Below are positions 26,110 to 38,036 of a DNA stretch of 64,000 nt, one piece after another (position 1 is the stretch's first letter; the number at the start of each line of letters is the position of its first letter). The translations under genes were made by a program, and so were the position numbers. The DNA comes from Hybos culiciformis (taxonomy: Eukaryota > Arthropoda > Insecta > Diptera > Hybotidae), in contig OZ023273.1 of the NCBI GenBank assembly GCA_964007475.1, positions 52,315,257 to 52,379,256 of the forward strand, read 5' to 3'. The notes under the pieces are model-generated. The model made no database searches, was not told where the DNA came from, and saw only the letters and a list, made by a program, of their open reading frames with translations.

Positions 26110-26283
26110 GAGTCTCTGTTTTGAGATTACTCGCAAGAAATTTCTCGCGAGAATGTAATTTTTTTAATATCTCGTCTCGTCGAGAAATGATGTTCCTTTT
26201 CGCCGGGACTAGCATATCTCGAAGAAATTTGGTCGAGAAGTCTTGTCTCGATGAGAAATAGCACAGGCGAGAAACAGAGGCTC
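26110..26283. mobile_element. 174-bp MITE flanked by TA
   Basis: The left end GAGTCTCTGTTTTGAGA matches the inverted right end GAGCCTCTGTTTCTCGC. TA dinucleotides flank both ends (26108-26109 and 26284-26285), as expected for Tc1/mariner-type insertion. The interior is unusually GC-rich for this window and repeats TCTCG/CGAGA many times. There is no transposase. The 113-codon ORF over it is accidental. Confidence 0.75.
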
Positions 26284-27671
26284 TATACATAATATAACAT
26301 AGAAGAATATAATTAAAAATTATTGAAGATATATCTACGTTGTATATGTATATGATGCAATAAGGACAATTGGGTTTGGACAGAAATGAGCATAAGAAAG
26401 TAATAATTAACATATTGTTGTCGTTATATATATGACAAGAAGTTAAGAATGAGAAAAATCTAACTTGTTATTATTTGATAACAAAAGTCTGAAACTCGCT
26501 TTTTTTTGTTTTTAATCCAATTAATCTACTTTTAAAATTTTATCTTCCTCGTTTTTTTATTTTTTTTTCTTTTCGTTATGTATTCCTTAATCTTTTATCT
26601 TTTTCAATTTTATTTTATTGATTTTTAAAGTTTCCTGTTCCACTTTTATTCAACATTTTTACAATATTTTCGATAATTGTTGTACATTTTTGGCCCGGAG
26701 AGATTAATGTTAAAATTTATTTTTTTTTCTATATAAAATTATACGATGTTCAACAAATTCACGTTTTTCTATTCAGTTTAAAGCATAATTACAAAAATAT
26801 CTGCTTTTTTTTTTTCTTCTTCCTTTTATGTTTTTCTGCTTTTTGATATCAAAACAATAATGTTAACAAAAAATAATGTATATAATTCTAATAAAGTTGA
26901 TTTTTTTTTTTTAATATTTTTTGATTGATGTTAATTTTGATATAACCAAAGTATTTCATGACATGAGAAAAATATTCTGTCATTCTGATATACGAGTTTT
27001 TTTTTTGGTTAATTTGAATGAGGGTTGGTAAGTGGTATAAGTATAAAAATATTTTGAAAAAAAAAAAAAATAAATAAAACGAACGAAGTTTGGACGGAAA
27101 ATTTTGTAAATTTAATGAAATAAATTTTTGTTATATTACTACATATATCTGGTTATTTTATTATATACTATTTGTATGTATTAAAATGAAATTATAATTT
27201 GATGCTTTTAAAAAAACACTTTAATTTCTAAATTTTTTTATAAATTTTCGATTGATTTAGCAATAATAAATTTTCTTAAACCATTTTATTTGGAAAAGAA
27301 AAATAGATATAATAAAATTGTGATAATTTTTTTAACATTTCAGTTTACTACCAATTTTGTTCGTCTATATTCATAGTTGAAAATAATTATTTATATTTTT
27401 CTATGCAATTTTCAGATTCAACACGATTCCGTGACAATAAAATATCGAAAATTTTTGATTCTCTTATATTACGATATTACGATATGCATATACCTTCATA
27501 TCTCATATATGTAAGTTCGCAAATGTATATTCATATTCATTCATATATCATACATATATATATGAAAGTATATACGAACAACGTTAATATTCTTAAATTC
27601 GCGTACTTAGTTAGGTATATTAAGATGAACTTTTTATTGAAGCTCAAGGCTTCGTTTTTTATATAATACCT
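26284..27671. other. AT-rich gene-free stretch
   Basis: No supported gene. A run of ATATG/CATAT words occurs at 27480-27560. Confidence 0.55.
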
Positions 27672-28040
27672 TGTTCGCATTATAATTTGAATTCCACTTA
27701 AATTCCGGAAAACAAATTGCCGTTCGCATTACAAAATTTGATGAGAACTGGAATTTGATGGTGTAAAAAAAAAAATTGAGAAAGAGAAAAAGTTTTTGTT
27801 GTTTATTTTGTTTTTTTTTCATTTTGGCTCGAATTTGACAAAAAAATTGTTGCCAACTATAACAAAATTTCAAAAAATGAGTGAAAATAACTAGAAATGT
27901 AGAATTCTAACCCTGACAACTAGAATATGAAAGTGGAATATACATATTCCGGAATATTTTTTTATATGAAAAATCCAGTTCATATTCCTGAAATATTCCG
28001 GATAACAGCATATTCCACTAATATTCTCCTAATGCGAACA
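27672..28040. mobile_element. MITE-like element with TGTTCGCATTA ends
   Basis: TGTTCGCATTA at 27672-27682 (TTGTTCGCATTATAATTTGA) is matched inverted at 28030-28040 (TAATGCGAACA). A third copy of TTCGCATTA lies inside at about 27722. The interior has several ATTCC/GGAAT words in opposite orientation. There is no ORF of substance. Confidence 0.6.
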
Positions 28041-29160
28041 CCATATAACTGTTCTTTTCTTTCAGCAAACTATTTAAAGTTTTGAAATTTATTTATTTTT
28101 TTTTTTAAATTATATCGTATAAATTTCTGAAATATTAAAAATTTTATGGATGAAAGAATTCTGGGTGGAATTTAAATTGAGTTTGAATTGATTGTCATGA
28201 AAGCTAACAAAAAATAACTTAAAAATGTTATTTGAGAAATTTTTTTTCATATCAAATTTTTGAACTATCGACATTTAGCTTAACATTATTTTTTTTTTTT
28301 TTTTCATGAAAGATTTAATTTTTTATTATGTTTTGAATAACAATATTATAAAATTTTATTATTTTTTTTTATTATTAAGAAAACTTTTCAAATTAATTTT
28401 CCGTTGCAATATTCTTAAAATTTTCTATATCTTTATGGTTTTTCTCAATTACCAATCTGCAAGAGGATTACTTAGCTTAACTCATTAAAATTTAAATGAA
28501 ATTTCCTTATTATTATTTTCTGAATTTTAATTTTAACAATTTAAAATTTGAAGTTTATCGGAATAAAGAAACCTATTTATTTTATAAAATTTTAATAAAA
28601 TTCTGTAGAGTTAAGAAATTTATGTTTTAATGCAGCTAAGATTAAAGTTTGTTGAAAATTAAAATAGAAAGCAAAATAAATAGGTACATATTTTGAAACA
28701 ATATTTGATTTTTTGATAATTTTTATTAAAAATTCAATTTGATAATTTAAAAACTTATAGCTCTAGCCAGGATATACAAACTAAAAAAAAAAAAAAATTA
28801 TAACACTCTAATATTTATATGGCTTTTTCTCTAAATTTGTCGATAGAAAAACTATACATTTTTTGCCTTCTCTTAAAAAAAAACTTTAATATATTCAAAG
28901 TTGCATTGTTTCAATCTTTTATTCTATGGGGAGTGTGGGGGTATAGTAGAATAAATAAAATATGTTATCTGAGTTTTCAACATATTCCTTTACTTTTTAA
29001 CATTATCAGGTTCCCATTTCTTAATATACGACATTTTTTTAAATAATTTTTTTTTTTTTTATTAATTGCATTTTTTGGGAAAGATGCAACTAATAAAAAA
29101 CTTCAAACACTCTTCGATCGTATCTGGCTTGCTACCTTACTATTTTAAAATTAATTTTTA
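28041..29160. other. AT-rich gene-free stretch
   Basis: A 75-codon ORF (28819-29046) has an ordinary hydrophobic composition and no splice or promoter signals. I treat it as chance. Confidence 0.5.
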
Positions 29161-29250
29161 ATTTGAAAATGATTATTTTCATTTTGAAAATGATTATTTC
29201 CAATTTGAAAATGATTATTTCCTATTTGAAAATGATTATTTTCAATTTGA
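29161..29250. repeat. Tandem repeat, ~25-bp unit, four copies
   Basis: TTTGAAAATGATTATTT recurs four times between 29161 and 29250 at steps of about 23-25 bp. The unit is close to a palindrome (GAAAATGATTATTTTC). Confidence 0.85.
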
Positions 29251-29329
29251 AGTTGAAACGTATAGATTTTGTTATATTTTTTTATAGAAAAAATTTTAAC
29301 AGCGAATAATAATCATACAAAATTCCGCT

Positions 29330-29384
29330 TAAAAATCAATAACGGGCCACGCGCGGCTTGCGTGCCACCGCTTGACTACGCCTG
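29330..29384 (-). mobile_element. Possible single end of an hAT-like element
   Basis: On the minus strand a GC-rich end starts CAGGCGTAGTCAAGCGGTGG at 29384 and reaches GTGGCCCG. The CAGG start, followed by GTCAA and GCGGCCCG-like text, is typical of hAT/Charlie-like termini. The partner end was not found leftwards, so this would be a truncated copy. Confidence 0.35.
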
Positions 29385-30057
29385 GTGTAAACAATACACA
29401 TTTTGTATAAATAGATAAGTATAAAAATATGTAGTTAATATTAATACATAAATTTTTTAAAATAATAATATGTGTGCAGAATAAAAAGTTATTGCACTGC
29501 GATAAAATTAAAATTAAACATTACCGCAAAAAAAAAACTTATATTTTTGTATTAAAAATATTTAAGGAAAATAAAAAATTAAACTTTTGTGCAATTTTTA
29601 AATTCTTGTTTTATAAAGTTTCGCGGTTCGTTTCAAAATTATTTTATTAATTAAACTATAAATTATCTCTTTTTTATTGTTAAAGTTTTACAACTATAAG
29701 TTTAATTTTTTGGTTTTTTTTTTTCGGCTTAATATAATGAAGTCTCGAAAATTATAATGTAATGTTTTATAAAAATTTAATAATACATTTTTTTTATTTG
29801 AAATTTTATATTTATTTAAGTATTTTCCACTGCTTTCGCATTAATTCTAGCAATTATGTAAATTTTTTTTTCTATATACATTTATATGTATATATAATAA
29901 GCTTTCCTTTCGTTCACCTTGAGTTGGTACTTTCAATAGTGAATAAAGAGATATATTTTTAATGAATAAATAAATTTGAACAGCATTGACAACTGAATAA
30001 TATTTAAATAGTAATTTAAAACTAATTTTGTCTATATATGAATATCTTTTAAGCAAG

Positions 30058-30547
30058 CCTTACACGGTCAAAATTTGGAACAATGTTATTGAAACAAAAA
30101 TATTGAAATGAAAAAAAAAAAACGGTTTAATTTTAAACAAGGACGGATCTAGTTTTTATTTAAGTTTTTTTTCGGGATTTTGAATTTCGGTATTTTGAAT
30201 TTCAGCATTTTAAGAAATTTTTGCTAATTTTAACAGTCGAGATTTCGTTTTCGGGATTACGTAAGACTCCCAGTTATAATGATTTTTAAAACGAAAAGTA
30301 ATACAAAAATAACTATATATAATAAACTTTGTATCACTGTGTACAGATATCAAAAGTGTGGCGTGATATACCGCAATACAACGCTTTCATGAAAAAAAAA
30401 ACCAAAAATTACTTCAATATTTTGAAGAGTCTCTTCTATAAAAATTAAATCGTTTTAATTTTCTTAATTATTTTTGTCCTCAATTTTGTTGCTGCAATAT
30501 ATTGAACAAAATTTATATTGTTTCAAAATAACATTGATCGTGTAAGG
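30058..30547. mobile_element. 490-bp MITE with CCTTACACG ends
   Basis: CCTTACACGGTCAA at 30058 is matched inverted by TTGATCGTGTAAGG ending at 30547. Just inside, 'CAATGTTATTGAAAC' and 'GTTTCAAAATAACATTG' extend the inverted match. There is no ORF and no clear target duplication. Confidence 0.7.
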
Positions 30548-30574
30548 TGCCCTTTATGGCCACAAGTATATAAT

Positions 30575-30814
30575 AAAAAAAAAACACACGAAGCAGTCAT
30601 AAGAACTGCCGAAAGAAGTTTATACTTAAAGCTTTAAACTATGAAATAACAGTGGCTATAAATAATGGGCTGCTCAGTACAAAATGTAAATTAAAATAAA
30701 AATCAGTCCAGCAGTCCAAAAGCAGTCCATTATTTGTAGTCATTGTTATTTCATAGTTTAAAGCTTTTTAAAGCTTTCGGCAGTTGTTATGACTGCTTCG
30801 TGTGTTTTTTTTTT
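30575..30814. mobile_element. Foldback element with ~100-bp arms
   Basis: The left arm (A-run, then CACACGAAGCAGTCATAAG, then AAAGCTTTAAACTATG) is repeated inverted on the right, ending CTTCGTGTG and a T-run. Arms match at about 90%, with a ~40-bp centre. It abuts the left border of the complex element at 30817. It is hairpin-forming and non-coding. Confidence 0.85.
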
Positions 30815-30816
30815 AT

Positions 30817-32168
30817 ATTTTGAGCCAGGACGACTCTAAAAGTAGCTAGCTACCCTTAACTTTTGGGCAGGTTATCTTTATTTCACCGGCGCTACCTATT
30901 TAAAAAACTTTTTTTTTTGCATATTTTAAGCAGGGAAGACCCTAACCATAGCTCCCTAATAATTCAGTAATTCAACCCTCACTTCCGCCCTCACTTCCGC
31001 CCTCACTTCCGCCCTCACTTCCGCCCTCACTTCTGCTTTAACTACCAACCTCTCTTCCGCCCTCGCTTCCGCCCTGATTTCCGCCCTAACTTCCGCCCTC
31101 ACTTCCGCCTTCACTTCCAACCTCACTTCCGCCCTCACTTCCGTCCTCACTTCCGCCCTCACTTCCGCCCTCACTTCCGCCCCCACTTCCGCTCTCACTT
31201 CCGCCCTCACTTCCACCCTCACTTCCGCCCTCACTTCCGTCCTCACTTCCGTCCTCACTTCCGTCCTCACTTCCGTCCTCACTTCCGTCCTCACTTCCGT
31301 CCTCACTTCCGTCCTCACTTCCGCCCTCACTTCCGCCCTCACTTCCGCCCTCACTTCCGCCCTCACTTCCGCCCCCACTTCCGCCCTCACTTCCGCCCTA
31401 ACTTCCGCCCTCACTTCCGCCTTCACTTCCAACTTCACTTCCGCCCTCACTTCCGTCCTCACTTCCTCCCTCACTTCCTCCCTCACTTCCGCCCTCACTT
31501 CCGCCCTCACTTCCGCCCTCACTTCCGCCCTCACTTCCGCCCTCACTTCCGCCCTCACTTCCGCCCTCACTTCCGCCCTCACTTCCGCCCTCACTATCGC
31601 CCTCACTTTCGCCCTCACTTTCGCCCTCACTTTCGCCCTCACTTCCTTCCTTTTTTTTGGGCAGGTAATCTTTATTTCTCCCCCGAGCTACCTATTTTGA
31701 AAAAAAATTATTTTGGTATATTTTGAGGCGGGAAGACTCTAACTGTAGCTCCGTACCCAAAATTTTTGGTCAGGTAATCTAATTATTTCACCGGAGGAAA
31801 AAATATTTATTAACATATTTTGAGACGGCACGACCTAACCGTAGGTCCCTGCCCAATAAATTTTCGGCAGGTAATCTTTATTTCACCGGACCTACATACC
31901 TATTTTGAAAAATAAATTTTAGTTGTTAAATAATTTGTAAACGAAAGATTTTTAAAAATAATTTGAATTTAAATTTTTCGCGCCAAATTATTTTGTTTTT
32001 ATAAATAACAAATGATTATTGAGTGGACTCATTTTTTTTTGAGTATTCAAACGGTACAGCATATCGTTTTTTTTTTAACTCGAAATTCGAATGAGTAAAA
32101 TAATTTTTACTCCCTACAGAATTACTCATTTATATCATACACCGCGCCTAAAGAAGTATAAACTTCAA
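30817..32168 (-). mobile_element. Complex element with ~100-bp internal tandem repeats; relative of the 53-64 kb array
   Basis: Its right border (minus-strand start) is TTGAAGTTTATACTTCTTTAG at 32148-32168, identical to the start of both array blocks at 53003 and 59851. Inside are four copies of a ~100-bp motif at about 30817-30900, 30910-30955 plus 31655-31700 (split by the minisatellite), 31712-31800 and 31806-31915. Each contains GGCAGGTAATCTTTATTTCA, ..GCTACCTATTTTGAAAA and TATTTTGAGCCGGGA-like text. The array unit holds one copy of the same motif in the opposite orientation. The architecture (a hairpin-bearing terminus plus internal tandem repeats, no ORF) resembles non-autonomous Helitron/Helentron elements, but that is inference. 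Confidence 0.6.
30977..31645. repeat. 12-bp minisatellite, about 56 units (CCCTCACTTCCG)
   Basis: An exact 12-bp period with variant classes (CCG CCC, CCG TCC, CCA ACC, CCT CCC). Seven consecutive CCGTCCTCACTT units lie at about 31235-31320. A rare run with CCCTAA, CCTTCA and CCAACC variants near 31084-31125 recurs exactly 312 bp (26 units) later, showing a segmental duplication inside the array. The 228-codon minus-strand ORF (VRAE repeated) exists only because 12 is divisible by 3 and the unit lacks stops; it has no promoter or protein-like flanks. Confidence 0.95.
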
Positions 32169-32900
32169 AAAAAAATTAATTTATGAAAATATTTGCCTTT
32201 CATTAACTCATTGTTAACAAAGTCAATTTGGCCTATTTGCTAATTTCTTTTTTTATTTTAAATACTATTTGTTTTTGACTGCTTTCATAAATTAACGAAT
32301 CATTACAGACACTTTTTTTTTTTTTAGATTAATTTCATCATTCCCAAAAATATAAAACATTACATTGATATGACTATGATTGTACAGATAATTAGTGGTC
32401 TTTCATAAAAAAAACCAAAAAGTGATAATTAAAATTTAATTTTACCTTTAAATATTCTGACACATTAATAAGTTAATTGATTTTTCAACTTATTGTTCTA
32501 TAAATTGAAATGTTTATTATTTTTCATAAAATAAAAGACTTTTTATGTAAATATATATAGGTATCACGTTGTTTTTCCATAGTATATTTTAACATTATAA
32601 TGATATTTTCATTATAATAACTACTTTTCCTATAGAATCAATTTTCATAATAAATATATTTCGTAAAGCTATATACATTGTAGGGCGAAGTAAATTCAAT
32701 CACTAGTAATTTTTTATTAATTGTAAGATAAAAGGAAATAAGTAAATTTTGTTATAAATTGTTCGAACTTGTTGTCAAGAAATTATTTTTAATTAAAAAT
32801 TTGAAAGTTATACATTTTCATGTTCAAATTTTATATAAAAATATTATCTCGATTTCTTTTATTGGTTTCTACCAATCTAACAAGTCTTATCAAAGTTCAG
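32169..32900. other. AT-rich gene-free stretch
   Basis: No supported feature. Confidence 0.55.
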
Positions 32901-32936
32901 ACCTCCAGCCCTAGTCAAATTATTGGACACAATCAC
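32901..32936. other. Possible Tc1-like terminal fragment
   Basis: CCCTAGTCAAATTATTGGAC resembles the outer ends of Tc1/mariner-type transposons (..CAAAATTATTGGACA..). No matching inverted end was found, so it may be a relic. The 74-codon ORF spanning it (32820-33044) is therefore more likely accidental. Confidence 0.2.
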
Positions 32937-35900
32937 CAAATAACAGTTTTTAATTTCCTTCATTCGACATCTGTTTACATTTTAGTTTTCATCGAAATTC
33001 AAGAAACTTTTAAAAAACTTTTGAATAATAAAACATTTGTATAAATAAAAGTGAACAGCTTAGCAATATCAAAATCTTACTATTTTAATATATTTCTTAT
33101 TATTTTTTTAATATAGGACGGACGAAAAGACAGATAGAAAATGAATGAAATTGAGTTGTTATTCCATTAATTTCATTTCTGATGCAAACTGGAAAAAAAA
33201 AATCAAGTCAATAGAAGTGAAGAGATATGGTTAATTTATGCAAACTGACTATTTTTTTGTTATATTTTTTTACTCCATCATATATAGTACGTCAATAATA
33301 ATCAATAATAAGTTTTAAGGCAAGTTATAACAGGAAGAAAAAAATTTGCAATTTTTATTGACAGCTTTCAGATATTAAAATTTTTTTTATGATACTCTAT
33401 TTTCAGGTTTAGTTATTTATAATCAATTATGATAATATGCATCAGGAACTATTTTAAGTGTTATGTCTTTTTTAATTTTCACGTCAACGAATTAGTTAAA
33501 AAAAATTTGTGTCAGAATCAGTGATTCATTCTAAGTTAGTTTTGAAAATATTGCTCTTAAGGATAAAAATAATAACATAATAATTATTTCCTTTTTGAAC
33601 ACATCTCGATTCACTGGAAAATTTTCAAATAAAAGAAAATAGTATGTATTTTTGACATGAAATAATATTTATTTGAGAAATCCAATCAGTAAGATATACA
33701 ATACACATTTTATATTATATCGATTTATACATTAAACAATATATTAAATTTCGAATTAATAGTTATAAAAAAAATAATATTGCATAAGTGAGTTTTCCTT
33801 TAAATGAACCGAATCAAAATGATATACTTCGTAGGAGTATTGTATTATAAGAATTTTTATTTTTACAAAAAAATGAAAGACAAATTTAACAAATTTATGG
33901 CTCCCTCTTTTTTCTTCCTTTTTTTTTGTTTGTTAAAGATGGCATTATGAAAAAACATTTATTTATATTCTTATGTATCAAGACGAGATATATAGTGTAG
34001 TGGGGAATATAATATTTCTTGAACTTTATTCAAACTCATTTATCTTCTAATTTTTCCACCCATCCATTATCCTTATAAGATTTTCTTATTTACAACTTTT
34101 TATGTAGATATAGTATATAATACTACTTATTTTTGTTTATTTAGTTTTTTATTGAATAACAGGTAAATAAAATTTATTCTTTATATTATTATACAAATAA
34201 TAATATAAAAAAAATATAATATATCTTATTATTTTCAATTAAGCTGATTTGTATAGTAGTAAAAAAAATTTTTACTAGCTTTTAAAAGAATTATGAAAGT
34301 GAATACTAAATCCGAATACTATATATAAGTACATTTTTAAATGTTCAATCATCTATCATAATATTTCTTTACTTGAACTTTCAAATATATTCTCATTTTT
34401 TACTATTTATTGACTCTCCAATAAAGTTTGAATTCTAAACTTTTAATTGTTCAAAAAAAGTAAATTAAAATTATTATTTTTAAATTAAAATTTCAAATTA
34501 AAATCATTTTAATTTTATTTTTATGCCCGTTATTGTTATTGATAAGAAACAGAATATTTTATTAATGTGATGAGCACAAAATGTTTATTCGGCAGAGAAA
34601 GGGTTATGAAATTATAAAAAACCATGAATAAAAATAATAAAACATAATATTTATTTGAATAAAATTCCTTTAACCAAGTGTATACATAAGATAATTTTTT
34701 TTTTGTTTTATTTCAATGAATCTTAAGAAATAATGAAAACATACAAAATATTTTGGCATCACTAAACCACTACAACATACCTCCCTGGTAAGTTATAATA
34801 TTTGTAAACATCGTTGTATAGAGATACATTGGAAAAAAAAATTAGAAAAATAAGTCGTTCAGTTTGTTTAATTTAATATTTTTAAGAAAAAGACATCGTT
34901 CAAGAAGTAAATTACAGGAAATATTTTGAGAGCTACCTGAATATAATTCATTCATATTTCTCAATGTCAAACCATGAGGATAAAATTATAATTTTTGAAA
35001 TTTGAATTATTCATTAAGACAACCTGGATATAATAAAATTGTAAATTTCTCTTTTCCACGTACAATATTACTTTCAACACAATTTATTAAACAAGAAATA
35101 AAAGACCATTGATATTACAAAATTTAAAAATATATATAGGTTTAGGTATGTATATGAATAAAATTCCATCATAGACTCTATCATAAAATTTAATTTAATT
35201 TCATTTTGTTTTCAATGACATATAACATTTTTAAGAAATCATTGAAGGATGAAATCTTGTTTTATTGGTATATATTATATAAGTATCACCACAGAACTGA
35301 CTAGTGTTTGCCATTTAAAAATTATAAGGAAATTTTTAGTTTTAGTTAAAACAAAATATCGAATGATTCCATAAGCTCATAATCTCGGTGTTATAGTTGA
35401 TATCTTATTTAAAAAAAAATTTGAATTTATATTATTTTCAATTTCAAGGATTTTAATATTTATTATTATTATTATTAGAATTTTATTAGAACCTCAATTT
35501 CTTGTGGCACGTAATTTAATTGCCTCCATGGCATAATATATGATGCGAACTTCAACCTACTTTTTGATTATTTTTAAGAATCATGGTTTTAAAAACATAA
35601 GGCTCTAAAATCAATTTTGTGGATTGGGAATTCTATCGCTAGAATGTAGATTTCAATTGCCAGAGAATGTGATCACATAATAATTATTATAAAACATATT
35701 CAGTAAATATAGGTAACACACTTTTTATGAACATTGATTGCACTTTAAAAGATCCAATAACATTGATGTGCCTTGTTATATTGATATCATTTTACTTCTA
35801 AATATATAATTATCTTATCAAAATTCTTGTAAAAAAAAAAATAATAAAAAAAATTTATAAATAAATAAATAAAAATGTTGGATGCGATAAGAATTTAAAA

Positions 35901-37006
35901 AAAAAACATCAACACCATATTGTTTATTTTATTTTTCATTTTAAATGAAATAATTTAATATAATTTTGTTTCCTTAAAAAGCATTTCGCTGTTGTGGGAT
36001 GGATATACAGCATAACATCCTTAAGTCACATTATTGATTTTAAATCTCAGAAAAAAAAAACCAATTACTTATTATATATTAAGATTCGTTTTCATTAGAA
36101 ATTCTGCCTTATACACATTCGTGTTCTACCCTACCACATAGAAATACCTTCAATTTTTTTTGTATATAGATATATGTTTTAAATTAAATTTATAATATAA
36201 TGCCAAAATCCGCATAAAGGAAATTCTGTTTATATGACAATCATAAAAATAATTTTCGGTTTTATAGTGAAATATAAAACAAATACATTAACATGAGTAA
36301 TTTTGAAAATGTTGTCATAGATGGGGTATGTAATAACCAAACCATATAGATAGAATAAAAATATATTATTTATAGAACAACGTACGACATCTCAATTAAA
36401 ATGTCAAATAATTTAACGATTTTTGAAAAAGCTCAAAAATTTTAAATCATGTAATAATAAAAGATTTTTCCCTTCTGTACGTAATTGCAAAAACCTTAAA
36501 TTATTATTTTTTTTTATAGGTATATATTATATAAAATTAAGAAATTAAAATTTTATATATAATGACAGGTTATTTACTTTTAATTAAGCTTCACGAACAT
36601 TACTTTAATTTAAACTTAAAATAAAATTTGTCTAATATTATATTTAGTTCAATGTTATCGTTTTGTTTTGACAGTTGTTGAATTACTATTTTATAAAAAA
36701 ACAAATAAATTTTCTTTGAAAATACAACAATAAAAAAACATTATTATTAAAACATAAAGTTTCCTTCATTTACAAATTTTCGAAGTACTGGAAGGCAAAA
36801 AATAAAATGTTTAAAATTGCAATTAGAGCGAAATAATAATGCAGGAGTTGTTTTTTTACTAAAAATAAATAATTTCTGTTTTCTTATTATGTTCTATTAT
36901 ATATTTTATTATTTTGAAATAAATACATTTTTTTATATATTTAAATTCAAGCATGTTAATCTTAAAATTACAAGTTCTTTACTTTAGGCAGAATTTAAGA
37001 AATAGG
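32937..37006. other. AT-rich gene-free stretch
   Basis: A (TTA)n microsatellite occurs near 35460. I see no exon, RNA gene or bordered repeat. Confidence 0.55.
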
Positions 37007-37121
37007 ATAGATTTATTTATTAATGTTTTGTAAATTTTTCGACCAATTAAATCAGACAAGTATTTTTTATTTTTTTATAAGAATTTATTCTTAATTCACA
37101 TTAGTTCTTAAAATGTATTTA

Positions 37122-37153
37122 ACGTTTCGATGTTTGGTTTACATCCTCATCAG
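37122..37153 (-). ncRNA. Hammerhead-ribozyme-like core, left arm copy
   Basis: Minus-strand mirror of the sequence described at 38005-38036, carried by the inverted arm. The same conserved blocks and the same defects apply. Confidence 0.4.
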
Positions 37154-38004
37154 AAATCTTTAATGCTTTTCATTTATTTTTCTGTAAAAATTAATTAATT
37201 TAAAATTTGATAATATTTTTCTATAATATCTAATTTGATTGTTTTGTGTTTTTTTCAAAAAATTAAATTTCTTATTTAAACTACATCTAATACAAACAGA
37301 TTTTTTTATTTTTTATATGCTATCAACAAAATAGTAAAATTTATAAGAAATTAAATTGATTTTATTATGTTATGTATTATTACTAAAAATTATTTTTTGT
37401 TTTTAATTAATTAAACGAAAACTTAATCACATACCTCAATTTATCTAATTTCGTGGATGATAATATTTTTCTATAATATCTAATTTGATTGTTTTGTGTT
37501 TTTTTCAAAAAATTAAATTTCTTATTTAAACTACATCTAATACAAACAGATTTTTTTATTTTTTATATGCTATCAACAAAATAGTAAAATTTATAAGAAA
37601 TTAAATTGATTTTATTATGTTATGTATTATTACTAAAAATTATTTTTTGTTTTTAATTAATTAAACGAAAACTTAATCACATACCTCAATTTATCTAATT
37701 TCCACGAAATTAGATAAATTGAGGTATGTGATTAAGTTTTCGTTTAATTAATTAAAAACAAAAAATAATTTTTAGTAATAATACATAACATAATAAAATC
37801 AATTTAATTTCTTATAAATTTTACTATTTTGTTGATAGCATATAAAAAATAAAAAAATCTGTTTGTATTAGATGTAGTTTAAATAAGAAATTTAATTTTT
37901 TGAAAAAAACACAAAACAATCAAATTAGATATTATAGAAAAATATTATCAAATTTTAAATTAATTAATTTTTACAGAAAAATAAATGAAAAGCATTAAAG
38001 ATTT

Positions 38005-38036
38005 CTGATGAGGATGTAAACCAAACATCGAAACGT
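38005..38036 (+). ncRNA. Hammerhead-ribozyme-like core, right arm copy
   Basis: CTGATGAG (38005-38012) is followed by a hairpin, GATGT (38013-38017) pairing with ACATC (38025-38029) around loop AAACCAA, and then GAAACGT (38030-38036). These are the conserved CUGAUGA, stem II and GAAAC blocks of hammerhead ribozymes in the right order. One extra G separates CUGAUGA from stem II, and I could not find a convincing stem I or the cleavage triplet with a stem III partner. It may be an inactive relic or act only in a dimeric or multimeric transcript. Confidence 0.45.

Noticed and set aside
26072..26413. 113-codon minus-strand ORF
   Set aside because: It lies mainly over the TA-flanked MITE, and its composition reflects the TCTCG repeats.
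30956..31642. 228-codon minus-strand ORF encoding VRAE repeats
   Set aside because: It is a by-product of a 12-bp minisatellite whose unit lacks stops. It has no start context, no splice or promoter signal, and the array sits inside a non-coding element.
32820..33044. 74-codon ORF with a signal-peptide-like start
   Set aside because: It runs across text resembling a Tc1-type terminus and has no promoter; it is probably accidental.
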